Shown one piece after another: positions 1-7,600 of a stretch of 64,000 nt of DNA. The number at the start of each line of letters is the position of its first letter. Within the stretch, counting starts at the first letter, position 1. The stretch comes from DASWJZ01 sp963720705. Its GTDB lineage: Bacteria > Pseudomonadota > Alphaproteobacteria > Rhizobiales > Afifellaceae. The notes beneath the pieces are model-generated. The model worked only from the letters and a program-made list of their open reading frames with translations. It was not told where the DNA came from and did no database searches. The position numbers and the translations under genes were made by a program. The DNA lies in the NCBI GenBank assembly GCA_963720705.1, contig CAVRGJ010000003.1, forward strand, positions 62,001 to 126,000, given 5' to 3'.

Positions 1-1601
1 TCTCGGAGCCAAAAGTAGAACGCGAAATACGAATGCGGCGGGACGAGATCGGGATCGTGATAGCTGGTCTTCGGATCGATGTTGTAGCCGCGCGCCGGCT
101 GGATTCCGATCACAACATTGCCGAAGCGATGCGCGGGAAGGATGAAGGCGTCGCCTTCGACGAACGGATCGGTGGACGGCGCGCTCCAGCGAGACGTGAC
201 GGCGTTACGGACGGTTTTCGGAAGACCGGCGAAGTGACGGTCGTAGTCGTCGAGCAACAGGCTGACGGCATTGCTCCTGCGGTCTGCGCGGCCTTGTTGG
301 TTCCGCGCATTCGTCGGTCCTTCGAGCAGCAACGCCATCAGCTCCGCGCCCGTCTCCGGCGCGCCGTCGGCGTTGTATCCGGCATCGCGCATTGCCTTCA
401 GCACGTTCGCGGTCGAGGCCGGCGCGTCGAGGCCGACGCCATTCGCAATCCTCCCGTCCTTGTTCGGATAGTTGGAGAGCACGATGACTATGCGCTTCTG
501 AGCGTTCGGTTTGATGTGCAGCTTCGCCCACCGCGCGGCGAGATCGGCTACGAAAGCGATGCGGTCCGGCTTCGGCTTGTAGCGGACCGGCCGGCACTCG
601 GTGAGCAGATCGAGCTCGCCCGCCTCCTTGAATGAGACGGCGCGGGAGATGATCCGCCCGTCCACCTCCGGCAGCACGACGTTCATGGTGAGGTCAGTCG
701 GCGCGAGCCCGCGCGTCGACGCAGCCCAGGCGTCTTCCGAAATTCCGGCGAAGGTGACCTGGATCACGGGCCGCTCGCCGCCGTCGAGAACGGTGCCTTC
801 GAATTCAGCGCCCGGCTGCGATAGCGCGAACGACGTGGCGTTCAGGACGAGCGCCGGTTCATGCTCTGCGAATGCCGCGGCGACGAAAGCCGCATCTTCC
901 TTCGCCTTCAGGCTCGATACGAAGATCGGCAGCGGATTCAGCCCGCGCTCGCGAAGCGCCTTGCGTAGAGCGTCGACGGGCTCCGTCTGCCCCGCCTGCA
1001 TCAGCGCGCGATAGAAGACGATCGCGGCCGTTGGAGATTGGTCGTCGGCGCTAAGGCTCTGCCCATAAGTCCCTGCGCTCGGCAGCGCCCTCGCCTCTTT
1101 CGGCTCTCCGCTCTCACCGATCAGCCACGCACAATATCGAAGGGCATTGCCGAGATTCTCCGCGCCGCCCTCGACGAGGTACGCCCAGAGCCTCTTCGCC
1201 TCTGCCTCTTCGATCGTGCCGTGCGCGGCGAGCGATGAGTCCCAGGTCGCGTCGCCCGGGACGACAATGAGCGTCGTACGGCGCGCCCGACAAATTCGCA
1301 TAGCTTCGTCGAGGCCGTACCGCCAGTATGACGCACCGCCGAGCATGCGCACCACCACGAGCTTCGCGTGCTGAAGAACAGCTTCGCCGTAGAGGTCGAC
1401 CGAATAGGGATGCGACAGCGCCATCCAGTTGGCGAGGCGCACGCTCGGAAAGTGATCGCCAACTGCTCGCCGCGCCGCCGCCAGTCCGGATATCTCCGTG
1501 TCGGCAGCGGAGAGTATCGTGATATCGCCGGGCGACTGCCCGAGATCGACAGGCTCCGCCTCGCCGGTGATCGTCCGCGGCTGGCCCTTCAGGAGGTGCA
1601 T
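1..1601 (-). CDS. cobN: Cobaltochelatase large subunit CobN, N-terminal part (3' end cut by window)
   Basis: CobN is the large subunit of the ATP-dependent CobNST cobalt chelatase, which inserts cobalt into hydrogenobyrinate a,c-diamide in aerobic B12 synthesis. The reverse frame is open from ATG 1601 to the window edge, about 533 codons of a protein usually near 1,250 residues. The N-terminus (MHLLKG...) and the following VDLGQSPGDI and LSAADTEI are typical of CobN, and PNKDGRIANGVGLDAPAST further on is also family-like. It starts 15 bases after the cobW stop and is the last visible gene of the operon that begins at the riboswitch. The frame has no stop and no sign of a shift. Identity rests on recognised family motifs and on the cob gene context. 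Confidence 0.93.
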   Translation of the reverse strand, partial: MHLLKGQPRTITGEAEPVDLGQSPGDITILSAADTEISGLAAARRAVGDHFPSVRLANWMALSHPYSVDLYGEAVLQHAKLVVVRMLGGASYWRYGLDEAMRICRARRTTLIVVPGDATWDSSLAAHGTIEEAEAKRLWAYLVEGGAENLGNALRYCAWLIGESGEPKEARALPSAGTYGQSLSADDQSPTAAIVFYRALMQAGQTEPVDALRKALRERGLNPLPIFVSSLKAKEDAAFVAAAFAEHEPALVLNATSFALSQPGAEFEGTVLDGGERPVIQVTFAGISEDAWAASTRGLAPTDLTMNVVLPEVDGRIISRAVSFKEAGELDLLTECRPVRYKPKPDRIAFVADLAARWAKLHIKPNAQKRIVIVLSNYPNKDGRIANGVGLDAPASTANVLKAMRDAGYNADGAPETGAELMALLLEGPTNARNQQGRADRRSNAVSLLLDDYDRHFAGLPKTVRNAVTSRWSAPSTDPFVEGDAFILPAHRFGNVVIGIQPARGYNIDPKTSYHDPDLVPPHSYFAFYFWLR

Positions 1602-1616
1602 GGCCGCTCCATCAGC

Positions 1617-2652
1617 TCAGGCGCCAAGCGCCTTCTCGACGGCCGCGCGATCGAGCCCCTTCAGCCCGATCACCACCAGTCCCGGCTCACGCGATGAATC
1701 GACGAACCAGGTTTCGACGCGCGGTCCCACCGCCTGCACCGCGAGCGGCGCGTCGCGACCTTCGATGACGACGACGCCCTTGATGCGCAAGACGCCGTCG
1801 ATCGCCATCGCGCTTTTTCACGCACGCCTCGACGCTCGCTCGGTCGGCAGCGACGACGTCGAGCACGAAGCTGTCGAAATCGTCATGATCATGCTCTTCG
1901 CCCTCGAGCTCATGGTGGCTCTTGCGATTGTGGCTGTCCGTTTCGGCAGCGGCGGACTGCCCGAGCAGCACGTCGACGGGAATACGGCCGTGCGCTACCG
2001 GAATCGTGCGCGCCGCAGGGCGCCGGTCCTCCGCGATCGCAGCCTCCACCTTCGCAAGACCCGCCGCGTCGACGAGATCGGCCTTCGATATAACGATGAG
2101 ATCCGCGCAGCGGAGCTGGTCCTCGAACAGCTCCTCAACCGGGTCGTCATGCTCGAGCGACAGATCCTTGGCGCGCTGCTCGGCTAGCTTCGCTTCGTCC
2201 GACGCGACGCGTCCTTCCGCCACCGCCGCAGCGTCGATCACGGTCACGACGCCGTCGACGGTGACGCGGTTCCTGACGCTCGGCCAGGCGAAGGCCTTCA
2301 CCAGCGGCTGCGGCAGCGCCAAGCCTGATGTCTCGATGACGATGTGGTCGGGCGGCGCGTCGCGCCCGAGGATCGCCTCCATCGCCGGAAGGAAATCGTC
2401 GGCGACCGTGCAGCAGATGCAGCCGTTCGCAAGCTCGATGATTTCGTCGGCGCGGCAGGCATCGCTGCCGCAATCGGCGAGAAGCCCGCCGTCGAAGCCG
2501 ACATCGCCGAACTCGTTGACGATAAGTGCGATCCGCCGCCCGCCGGGATTTTGCAGGAGGTGTCGGATCAGCGTCGTCTTGCCGGCGCCGAGGAAGCCGG
2601 TGACGATCGTCGCGGGGATGCGGCCCAGGGTCTCCTTGGCAGCGGCGCTCAT
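1617..2652 (-). CDS. cobW: CobW-family GTPase metallochaperone, frameshifted in this sequence
   Basis: CobW is a G3E-family GTPase thought to supply metal for the cobalt chelatase. The start has the Walker A motif GFLGAGKTT, then NEFG, the metal-binding CICC motif (NGCICCTVADDF), ETSGL, SKADL as the guanine-specificity motif, and a histidine-rich stretch (HHELEGEEHDHDD) before the C-terminal domain. The frame breaks at the five-T run 1814-1818: upstream codes for family-like sequence to VEACVKK and downstream sequence from MAIDGVLRIKGVV resumes in the next frame and ends at 1617. Removing one base gives a 344-residue protein of normal length. It overlaps cobU by four bases (ATGA), so the two are translationally coupled. 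A sequencing error is more likely than a pseudogene because both halves are well preserved. Confidence 0.88.
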
Positions 2653-3173
2653 ACTTGCGTTCCTTTCAGAACCAGCGGCAGGCCCGCCGCCATGAACACG
2701 ACAAGGTCGGCGGCGCCGGCAAAGGCTTGGTTCAGACGCCCCTGCGCATCGCGGAAGCGACGGCCGAGCGCGTTGTCGGGGACGAGCCCGAGCCCGACCT
2801 CGTTTGAGACAAGGACACGAAGGCCCGCAGCTCGCTTCGCGGCATCGACGAGCCGAAGCGTGCGCGCGTCAACATCGGCACCGGCGAGCACGAGATTGGA
2901 GAGCCAAAGCGTCAGACAATCTACGAGCACCGCCCTCCCCTCGCCCGTTTCGCGCTCCAAAGCCTCTTCGAGCCGATCGGGCGCCTCGATCGTGCGCCAC
3001 GCCGGATCGCGACGCGCACGATGGCCTTCGATGCGCGCCGCCATCTCTTCGTCGCCTTTCGTGGCGGTCGCGATATAGACGGTTGGCAATCCGCTCGCCG
3101 CCACGATCCGCTCCGCGTAGGTGCTCTTTCCCGAACGCGCACCGCCGAGAACCAGCACGAGGCTGTTCTTCAT
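2649..3173 (-). CDS. cobU: Bifunctional adenosylcobinamide kinase / adenosylcobinamide-phosphate guanylyltransferase
   Basis: This enzyme (CobU in Salmonella, CobP in Pseudomonas) phosphorylates adenosylcobinamide and then transfers GMP to it, giving the GDP-cobinamide used for nucleotide loop assembly. The 174-residue protein begins with VLGGARSGKST (Walker A), has YIATATKGDEEM with the conserved downstream E-GHRARR stretch that carries the guanylylated histidine, DCLTLWLSN, and SNEVGLGLVP, all hallmarks of the family, at the normal length. It lies between cbtA (six-base gap) and cobW (four-base overlap), which fits a B12-regulated operon. Confidence 0.95.
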   Translation of the reverse strand: MKNSLVLVLGGARSGKSTYAERIVAASGLPTVYIATATKGDEEMAARIEGHRARRDPAWRTIEAPDRLEEALERETGEGRAVLVDCLTLWLSNLVLAGADVDARTLRLVDAAKRAAGLRVLVSNEVGLGLVPDNALGRRFRDAQGRLNQAFAGAADLVVFMAAGLPLVLKGTQV

Positions 3174-3179
3174 TCGGCA

Positions 3180-3908
3180 CTATCCGGAGCGCGAGAACCG
3201 CTCGTAGAAGCCCCCAGACGCGTAGCCGAGCACTGCCCAGAAGATCGCGGTCACGGCAAGCGAAGTCGCAGCGAAGTGGCCGGCGAGTTCGGCGGGCGCG
3301 GTCGAGACGTAGGCGGATGGTTGCGGCGCGCCGACGATATGCGGCAGCGCGATCAGCGCGACGCCGCCGATCTGCACCCACAGTGTCTTCGAGAGGATCA
3401 GCCCGGCGATGCCGACCGCAGTCGATGCGACGGCAAAGAACCACCAGGCCTGCCGCACACCGAGAGCCGCCACGCCGCTTCCCGGAATTTCCGGCGGCAG
3501 GCCGAGCGCCGGAGCAAGCGAAACGGATATGAAACCGGCGATGCCGAAGGCCAATCCGGTGCGCGCGTTGATGCTGACGCCGGCAAGCGACATGGCGCCA
3601 AGCAGTGCCAGGCCGAAGCCAACACCGAGCACCATCGTCGCCAGCGACGTGAAGAAGGTGCGCTCGAGGCCGTCGGCCGGCTGCCAGCCTCCGTCTTCGT
3701 GCGCGACCGCGGAGTCCGGGGCGGCGGATTCCGTCGCCGCGCTTTGATCATGCGTGGTCGTAGCCATGCCGTGGTCATGCGCGGCACCGCCTTCGTATTT
3801 CTCCGCTTCGATGATGATCGGGGTCGTCGTCACGTACTGGATGACGGCCGTCAGAACGCCTGCCGCGACGCCCGCCGCGGCGGCGCTCAAGATCAGAGTC
3901 TTGAGCAT
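3180..3908 (-). CDS. cbtA: CbtA-family cobalt transporter subunit
   Basis: CbtA is a predicted inner-membrane protein for cobalt uptake, found almost only next to B12 genes and under B12 riboswitches. The 242-residue protein has an N-terminal membrane segment, a soluble loop with histidines (HDHGMATTTHD) that could bind metal, and about four further membrane segments. It carries family-like stretches such as GLERTFFTSLATM, GAMSLAG, SLAPALGLPPEIPG and IALPHIVGAP. It follows cbtB by seven bases. The transport role is inferred from family context and has been little tested biochemically. Confidence 0.92.
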   Translation of the reverse strand: MLKTLILSAAAAGVAAGVLTAVIQYVTTTPIIIEAEKYEGGAAHDHGMATTTHDQSAATESAAPDSAVAHEDGGWQPADGLERTFFTSLATMVLGVGFGLALLGAMSLAGVSINARTGLAFGIAGFISVSLAPALGLPPEIPGSGVAALGVRQAWWFFAVASTAVGIAGLILSKTLWVQIGGVALIALPHIVGAPQPSAYVSTAPAELAGHFAATSLAVTAIFWAVLGYASGGFYERFSRSG

Positions 3909-3915
3909 GGCTGCC

Positions 3916-4089
3916 TCAGTGGCAGGGAAGGCCGAAAGCGTGCCTTGTGTCGTGCGTGGCGTTGTGGAGCGCCATCGGATGCGAGAAGCCGGCGCCGTAG
4001 ACGACGAGGATTCCGAAGGCGAGCGCGATAACGGCCGGCCACTTGGAGAACTGGCTGGTCGCGACGACGGTGTTGGCTTGCGTATTCAT
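3916..4089 (-). CDS. cbtB: CbtB-family small cobalt transporter subunit
   Basis: This 57-residue protein has one central membrane helix followed by a histidine-rich C-terminus (FSHPMALHNATHDTRHAFGLPCH). That one-helix, His-tail design is typical of CbtB, the partner of CbtA in predicted cobalt import. The start at ATG 4089 fits: an AGGTCTCTTG stretch lies just upstream and the family begins at this point. It is the first gene after the riboswitch and is followed by cbtA. Confidence 0.9.
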   Translation of the reverse strand: MNTQANTVVATSQFSKWPAVIALAFGILVVYGAGFSHPMALHNATHDTRHAFGLPCH

Positions 4090-4137
4090 CAAGAGACCTC
4101 CGTGCCGTCCCTCCGACGGCGGGTTCGCAGCGTTCCG

Positions 4138-4333
4138 GCTCAGGCTGGTCTCCTGGCTCGCGGGTCGTCGCCCAACCCCCGCGCCTTCCCGTTTCCGGTG
4201 GCAGATGCGGATGGGCTCGCCGCTCACAGTTGCGGGGGCAGCTGCGGTATTGGAAGCCCGGCTTGGGTCCTTCCTCACCGCATTCCCATTTCATCCCCAA
4301 GCGCGTTTTCGCGCCGGCGGGGAACCAGAGCGA
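4138..4333 (-). ncRNA. Cobalamin (adenosylcobalamin) riboswitch
   Basis: Read on the minus strand, this leader has the conserved blocks of a cobalamin riboswitch in order: GGTTCCCC, GGGAATGCGGTGAGG, GCTGCCCCCGCAACTGTGA, CACCGGAAACGGGAAGGC, GGCGACGACCCG, and the B12 box GAGCCAGGAGACCAGCC at about 4143-4160. It lies about 50 bases before cbtB. B12 binding would be expected to reduce expression of cbtB-cbtA-cobU-cobW-cobN. The exact outer limits of helix P1 are estimated. Confidence 0.95.
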
Positions 4334-4406
4334 ATCCATTATGGAGAAAGGCGGCGCGCGCGCAAGCGCCTTCGCCGAACGTTCCGCGTTCGCGGGTTCG
4401 ACGCCG

Positions 4407-4724
4407 TCAGGCTTTGGGAGCCCGCGCCGCTCCGTTGCCGTTGCCATTGCCGTTAGCGCGCACACCGAGTCTTGCCGCCGTCGTGGGATAGCGGCGGCTG
4501 AACCAGACGGCGAAGCGCCGGCGCCAGCGGCGGACGCGCGGGATATCGACGGAGAGGATCAGGAGGCCGGCCGGGATCATCCAGAAGCCGAGCACCGGGA
4601 GAAAGCCGAACGTGCCGAACACCACCAGGACGGAGCCGATCGATATCCGAAGCAGGCGCGAGCGCGGCAACGGCATGCGGTAGCTGCCGAAACGGACAGA
4701 GCCGCCGGAATTGGTGTCTGCCAT
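4407..4724 (-). CDS. Small two-helix membrane protein, PGPGW-like
   Basis: The 105-residue protein has a basic N-terminus, a hydrophobic region at about residues 24-62 that can form two helices with the turn FGFLPVLGFWMIPAGLL, then IPRVRRWRRRF and a low-complexity NGNGNGNG tail. The LPVLG-W--P-GLL pattern with a following D-P-VRR resembles the putative transmembrane PGPGW family, whose function is unknown. It sits alone between the riboswitch-led operon and tRNA-Asn. I do not assign a function. Confidence 0.7.
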   Translation of the reverse strand: MADTNSGGSVRFGSYRMPLPRSRLLRISIGSVLVVFGTFGFLPVLGFWMIPAGLLILSVDIPRVRRWRRRFAVWFSRRYPTTAARLGVRANGNGNGNGAARAPKA

Positions 4725-4936
4725 GTCGCGTCGCTTCTTTCCGTCCCGGCCAACCGCTTTGTGGCGGCCGCGCCCTGCCCCGGCCTGGGCCGGTTCCTAA
4801 GGCCTGAGTATCACGTTCTAAAGATGGCGCCGCCCGCGGCGTACGGCGAGCCCGGTCCCGGGATCACGAGAGTACCAAACGTATGGCCCGACCCGCCTTG
4901 CGTTGGCAAGCCGGTCTCGCCTATATGCGGCCCTAA

Positions 4937-5012
4937 TCCCCGGTAGCTCAGTCGGTAGAGCAAGCGGCTGTTAACCGCTGGGTCGCTGGTTCGAGTCCGG
5001 CCCGGGGAGCCA
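4937..5012 (+). tRNA. tRNA-Asn (anticodon GTT)
   Basis: A full cloverleaf is visible. The acceptor arm TCCCCGG (4937-4943) pairs with CCGGGGA (5002-5008), followed by discriminator G and an encoded CCA (5010-5012). The D arm is AGCTCAGTCGGTAGAGC. The anticodon stem AGCGG/CCGCT encloses the loop CTGTTAA with GTT at 4970-4972. The T arm contains GGTTCGAGTCC. Confidence 0.98.
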
Positions 5013-5390
5013 ATTCTTCAACGGGTTGGCTTCGCTGGCCGCGCGAGCACTGCGCGATATCGACTACCTCTCCGCTTTTGATCCCGTCGCCGAGCTCGAT
5101 TTGCGCCGGCATTTTGGCGATGCCGGCAAACGCAGCGTGAACTTCCAAGCCAATCCGCCTCACACGCGGCACCCTTGTGGGGCCGATTTACAACAGCCGG
5201 CCCCTATTTGCATGCAAGCGGGAGGAATCGGGCCGCAGTTGAGGATTGGTCGCCCTGCACGACTTTACATTCGCGGACGGCCTCCGCATTCTTGCCGGAG
5301 CAGCAAAATTTTCTTGAATTCAGAACAACTTGAGCGGCTCCTTAAGAAGGCCGCACAACCTGAAAACAGGTGTGTCGGGGGCGCTGTCGA
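5013..5390. other. Intergenic region between tRNA-Asn and the surface-protein cluster
   Basis: I see no convincing gene in these 378 bases. There is one eight-base inverted repeat (GCCGGCAT at about 5108-5115 with ATGCCGGC after a seven-base loop) without a T run. The right half is relatively AT-rich and must hold the promoter of the downstream cluster, but I cannot place -35 and -10 elements with confidence. Confidence 0.5.
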
Positions 5391-6800
5391 ATGTATCGCT
5401 GGAGCTGGCGCACAGCTCTCTATGCCATTGCTGCGGCTGCCATTTTCTTGGCGGTCGGCGCCCGCGCGCAAGAGCTAAAAGATCAGGGTAGCCCGTCTTC
5501 GACCTCGGACTCTGCGGCGCCGCCGACCGGTGCCGAGCTCGAACAGCTCCAGGCGCGACGGAAGGCCCTCTTCCAGCAGATGCTGGCTGACCCGACCAAC
5601 CTCGACGTCGCCTTCGAATATGCGGGCCTTTCCGCCCGCGTCGGCGATGTAGAGGCGTCAATCGCGACCCTGGAGCGGATGCTGATCTTCGCGCCCGGTC
5701 TGCCCCGCTTACAGCTCGAGCTTGGCGTGCTCTATTTCCGGCTCGGCGCCTACGAGACGGCACGATCGTATTTCGAGCAGGCGCTCAGCGCACCGGACGT
5801 GCCTGCGGTCGTGAAGACGCGCGTCGACCCTTATCTCAACGCCATCAACGAGCAGACGAAAGGCTATACGTTCCACGGCGCGATCCTGACCGGCGTCCGT
5901 TATCAGACGAATGCCAACGCGGGGCCGACCGGCACGGTCCGGCTCAACGTGGGAGGCGCCGAACTCCCCTTCACCCTCGATGAAACCGCCACCGGCACGC
6001 CGGACTACAACACCTTCATGAGCGGGAGCTTCAATCTCTCGGTCGACCTGCAGAACCAGGGTGATCGGTTCGACGTGAACCTGGTGACCTACGGGGCCTT
6101 CTATAGGAAGCGCGACGACATCAACACGATGCTGGCCGAGATAAAGTTCGGACCGGTCTACGATCTTACGCGCTTCGGCATGCCGAAGAGCGCGTTTAGG
6201 ATTTACGGCATCGCGAGCGGCCTCGTGCTTGGGCAGGACCCGTATCTCGGGGCCGCCGGCGCCGGCGCGAGATTCATGACGATGCTCATGCCGCACACGC
6301 GGGTTGTCCTCCAGGAAGAAGCGCGGCGCGAGGAGTATCTGAACTCCGATCTCCGCCCGACTTCGTCGCTGCGCTCCGGGCATCGTTTGTCGGGCGACGG
6401 TCGGATCGAGCAGCAATTGGGCGATCGGTTTTCGGTGTTCGCCGGAGTCGAGGGCGAGCGGCGGATGACCGAGCGCGACTATCTCGACGTGTGGGAATGG
6501 GGCGGCTCGGCCGGCTGGGTGATGGCGCTCGATCCCGCCAACTCAAGCAACGCGGAGAGATGGACGCTGGGCGTAGCCGGAGGCTATTTGCGCCGCAACT
6601 ACGACGCGCCCGACACCACGATCAACCCGAACAATGCGGAATGGGACAAGGAAAAGTACATCGTCGGGACCCTCAACGTCCCGATCAACGATGGCTGGGG
6701 GCTGCAGGCCCAAAGCGGCTATCGCAGCGTCGATTCCAACTACGACACGCGCGTCTTCAAGAACATCCACGGCTCGCTCGCCCTGTCGAAGAGGTTTTAG
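5391..6800 (+). CDS. TPR plus outer-membrane beta-barrel protein, Slam-like surface-protein translocator
   Basis: The protein (about 469 residues from ATG 5391) has a signal peptide ending near GARA-QE, then a TPR region at about residues 40-130 (for example LFQQMLADPTNLDVAFEYAG and LPRLQLELGVLYFRLGAYE), then a C-terminal half of alternating amphipathic strands that ends in ALSKRF, a typical outer-membrane barrel end. An N-terminal TPR domain with a C-terminal barrel, and the first strands reading GVRYQTNANAGP, resemble Slam (DUF560) proteins that move TbpB-like proteins to the cell surface. Its stop abuts the start of the next gene, so it is in an operon with two FecR-domain genes, the second of which carries Slam-substrate-like barrels. 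An in-frame GTG at 5370 is an alternative start. Slam assignment is inference; outer-membrane location is more secure. Confidence 0.7.
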   Translation: MYRWSWRTALYAIAAAAIFLAVGARAQELKDQGSPSSTSDSAAPPTGAELEQLQARRKALFQQMLADPTNLDVAFEYAGLSARVGDVEASIATLERMLIFAPGLPRLQLELGVLYFRLGAYETARSYFEQALSAPDVPAVVKTRVDPYLNAINEQTKGYTFHGAILTGVRYQTNANAGPTGTVRLNVGGAELPFTLDETATGTPDYNTFMSGSFNLSVDLQNQGDRFDVNLVTYGAFYRKRDDINTMLAEIKFGPVYDLTRFGMPKSAFRIYGIASGLVLGQDPYLGAAGAGARFMTMLMPHTRVVLQEEARREEYLNSDLRPTSSLRSGHRLSGDGRIEQQLGDRFSVFAGVEGERRMTERDYLDVWEWGGSAGWVMALDPANSSNAERWTLGVAGGYLRRNYDAPDTTINPNNAEWDKEKYIVGTLNVPINDGWGLQAQSGYRSVDSNYDTRVFKNIHGSLALSKRF

Positions 6801-7574
6801 GTGAACACGGCGCGGCATCGAGGCCTTTGGGTCGCAGTTGTTTGCCTTGCAACGGTCTGCCTTGCGACATCGTGGATCTTGGCGTCGGCCGCGAGCGCGT
6901 TCGACGGGCCGGCGACGGAACTTGCGCAGGCGGCAGGTCAAGAACCGAAGACCATCACCTTCCCCGAAAACGAAGTGCACGGGAAGACGGTCGCAACCGA
7001 CGCGACCGGCCTCGTGCAGCTCCTCTTTCCCGACGGCACGGCCTTGACGCTCGGCGCGAATTCCGAGGTCACCGTGGACTCCTTTGTCTTTGACCCCGCG
7101 AAGGCCAGCGCCACGATCGCCGCGACGTTGAATCGCGGCGCATTCCGTTTCATCGGCGGGCGCACGTCGAAGACGCGCGACGGCGTGGCGCTGACGACGC
7201 CCTTCGGAATTGTCGGCGTCGAATCAGCGGGCGTGGAACTCTGGCTCGGAGCGGAGAACGCACCGGCGCATTTCGATATGCTCTATGGCGGCTCGATGAC
7301 GCTGAAGCGAGGCTCCGCCACGCTCGCGCGCGTCCACTCGAACGGCTACTCGATCGTGCCGACGCCCGACGGGGCGAGCGCTACAGTGCGAAAGACGCCC
7401 GGCGAATGGCATAGCGAGATGCGAGAGCGGCTGTCCCACGAACGCGCGGGCGCAGCCGGAACGGCTGCCCTGCGGTCGGAGCCCGACGCGCCGATTTCGA
7501 CCGCCTGGTTGCACAAGAATTGGGCGCTTTGCGGCCTCGACGGGGCGCCCTCAACTGCTATCTTAACGAGTTAG
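6801..7574 (+). CDS. FecR-domain exported protein (small)
   Basis: This 257-residue protein starts at GTG 6801 directly after the stop of the barrel gene. It has a signal peptide or anchor at residues 8-33, then a FecR domain at about residues 50-130 with FPDGTALTLGANSEVTVDSF and GAFRFIGGRTSKT. The C-terminal part has no motif that I know. The FecR domain is closely similar to that of the following giant protein, so the two likely arose by duplication. The domain alone does not show a link to iron: many such exported proteins are not sigma regulators, and no FecI-type sigma factor lies here. The role is unknown; a periplasmic partner of the translocator or of the giant protein is a guess. Confidence 0.75.
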   Translation: MNTARHRGLWVAVVCLATVCLATSWILASAASAFDGPATELAQAAGQEPKTITFPENEVHGKTVATDATGLVQLLFPDGTALTLGANSEVTVDSFVFDPAKASATIAATLNRGAFRFIGGRTSKTRDGVALTTPFGIVGVESAGVELWLGAENAPAHFDMLYGGSMTLKRGSATLARVHSNGYSIVPTPDGASATVRKTPGEWHSEMRERLSHERAGAAGTAALRSEPDAPISTAWLHKNWALCGLDGAPSTAILTS

Positions 7575-7600
7575 ACACCAAGGGCCGCGGGGGAAATGCA

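Noticed and set aside
1808..1820. Programmed -1 frameshifting in cobW
   Set aside because: The run is only five A residues in mRNA sense, and restoring the protein needs a +1 shift, not -1.
5108..5130. Rho-independent terminator after tRNA-Asn
   Set aside because: The inverted repeat has no T run in either direction and is over 90 bases from the tRNA end.
4948..5172. Minus-strand frame of 74 codons overlapping tRNA-Asn
   Set aside because: It is the antisense of the tRNA; the GLEPATQRLTAACSTD-type sequence is the well-known false protein made by antisense tRNA-Asn.
6801..7574. FecR iron-signalling regulator of a FecI sigma factor
   Set aside because: There is no adjacent FecI-type sigma factor or TonB receptor, and the start is a secretion signal rather than a cytoplasmic FecR N-terminus.
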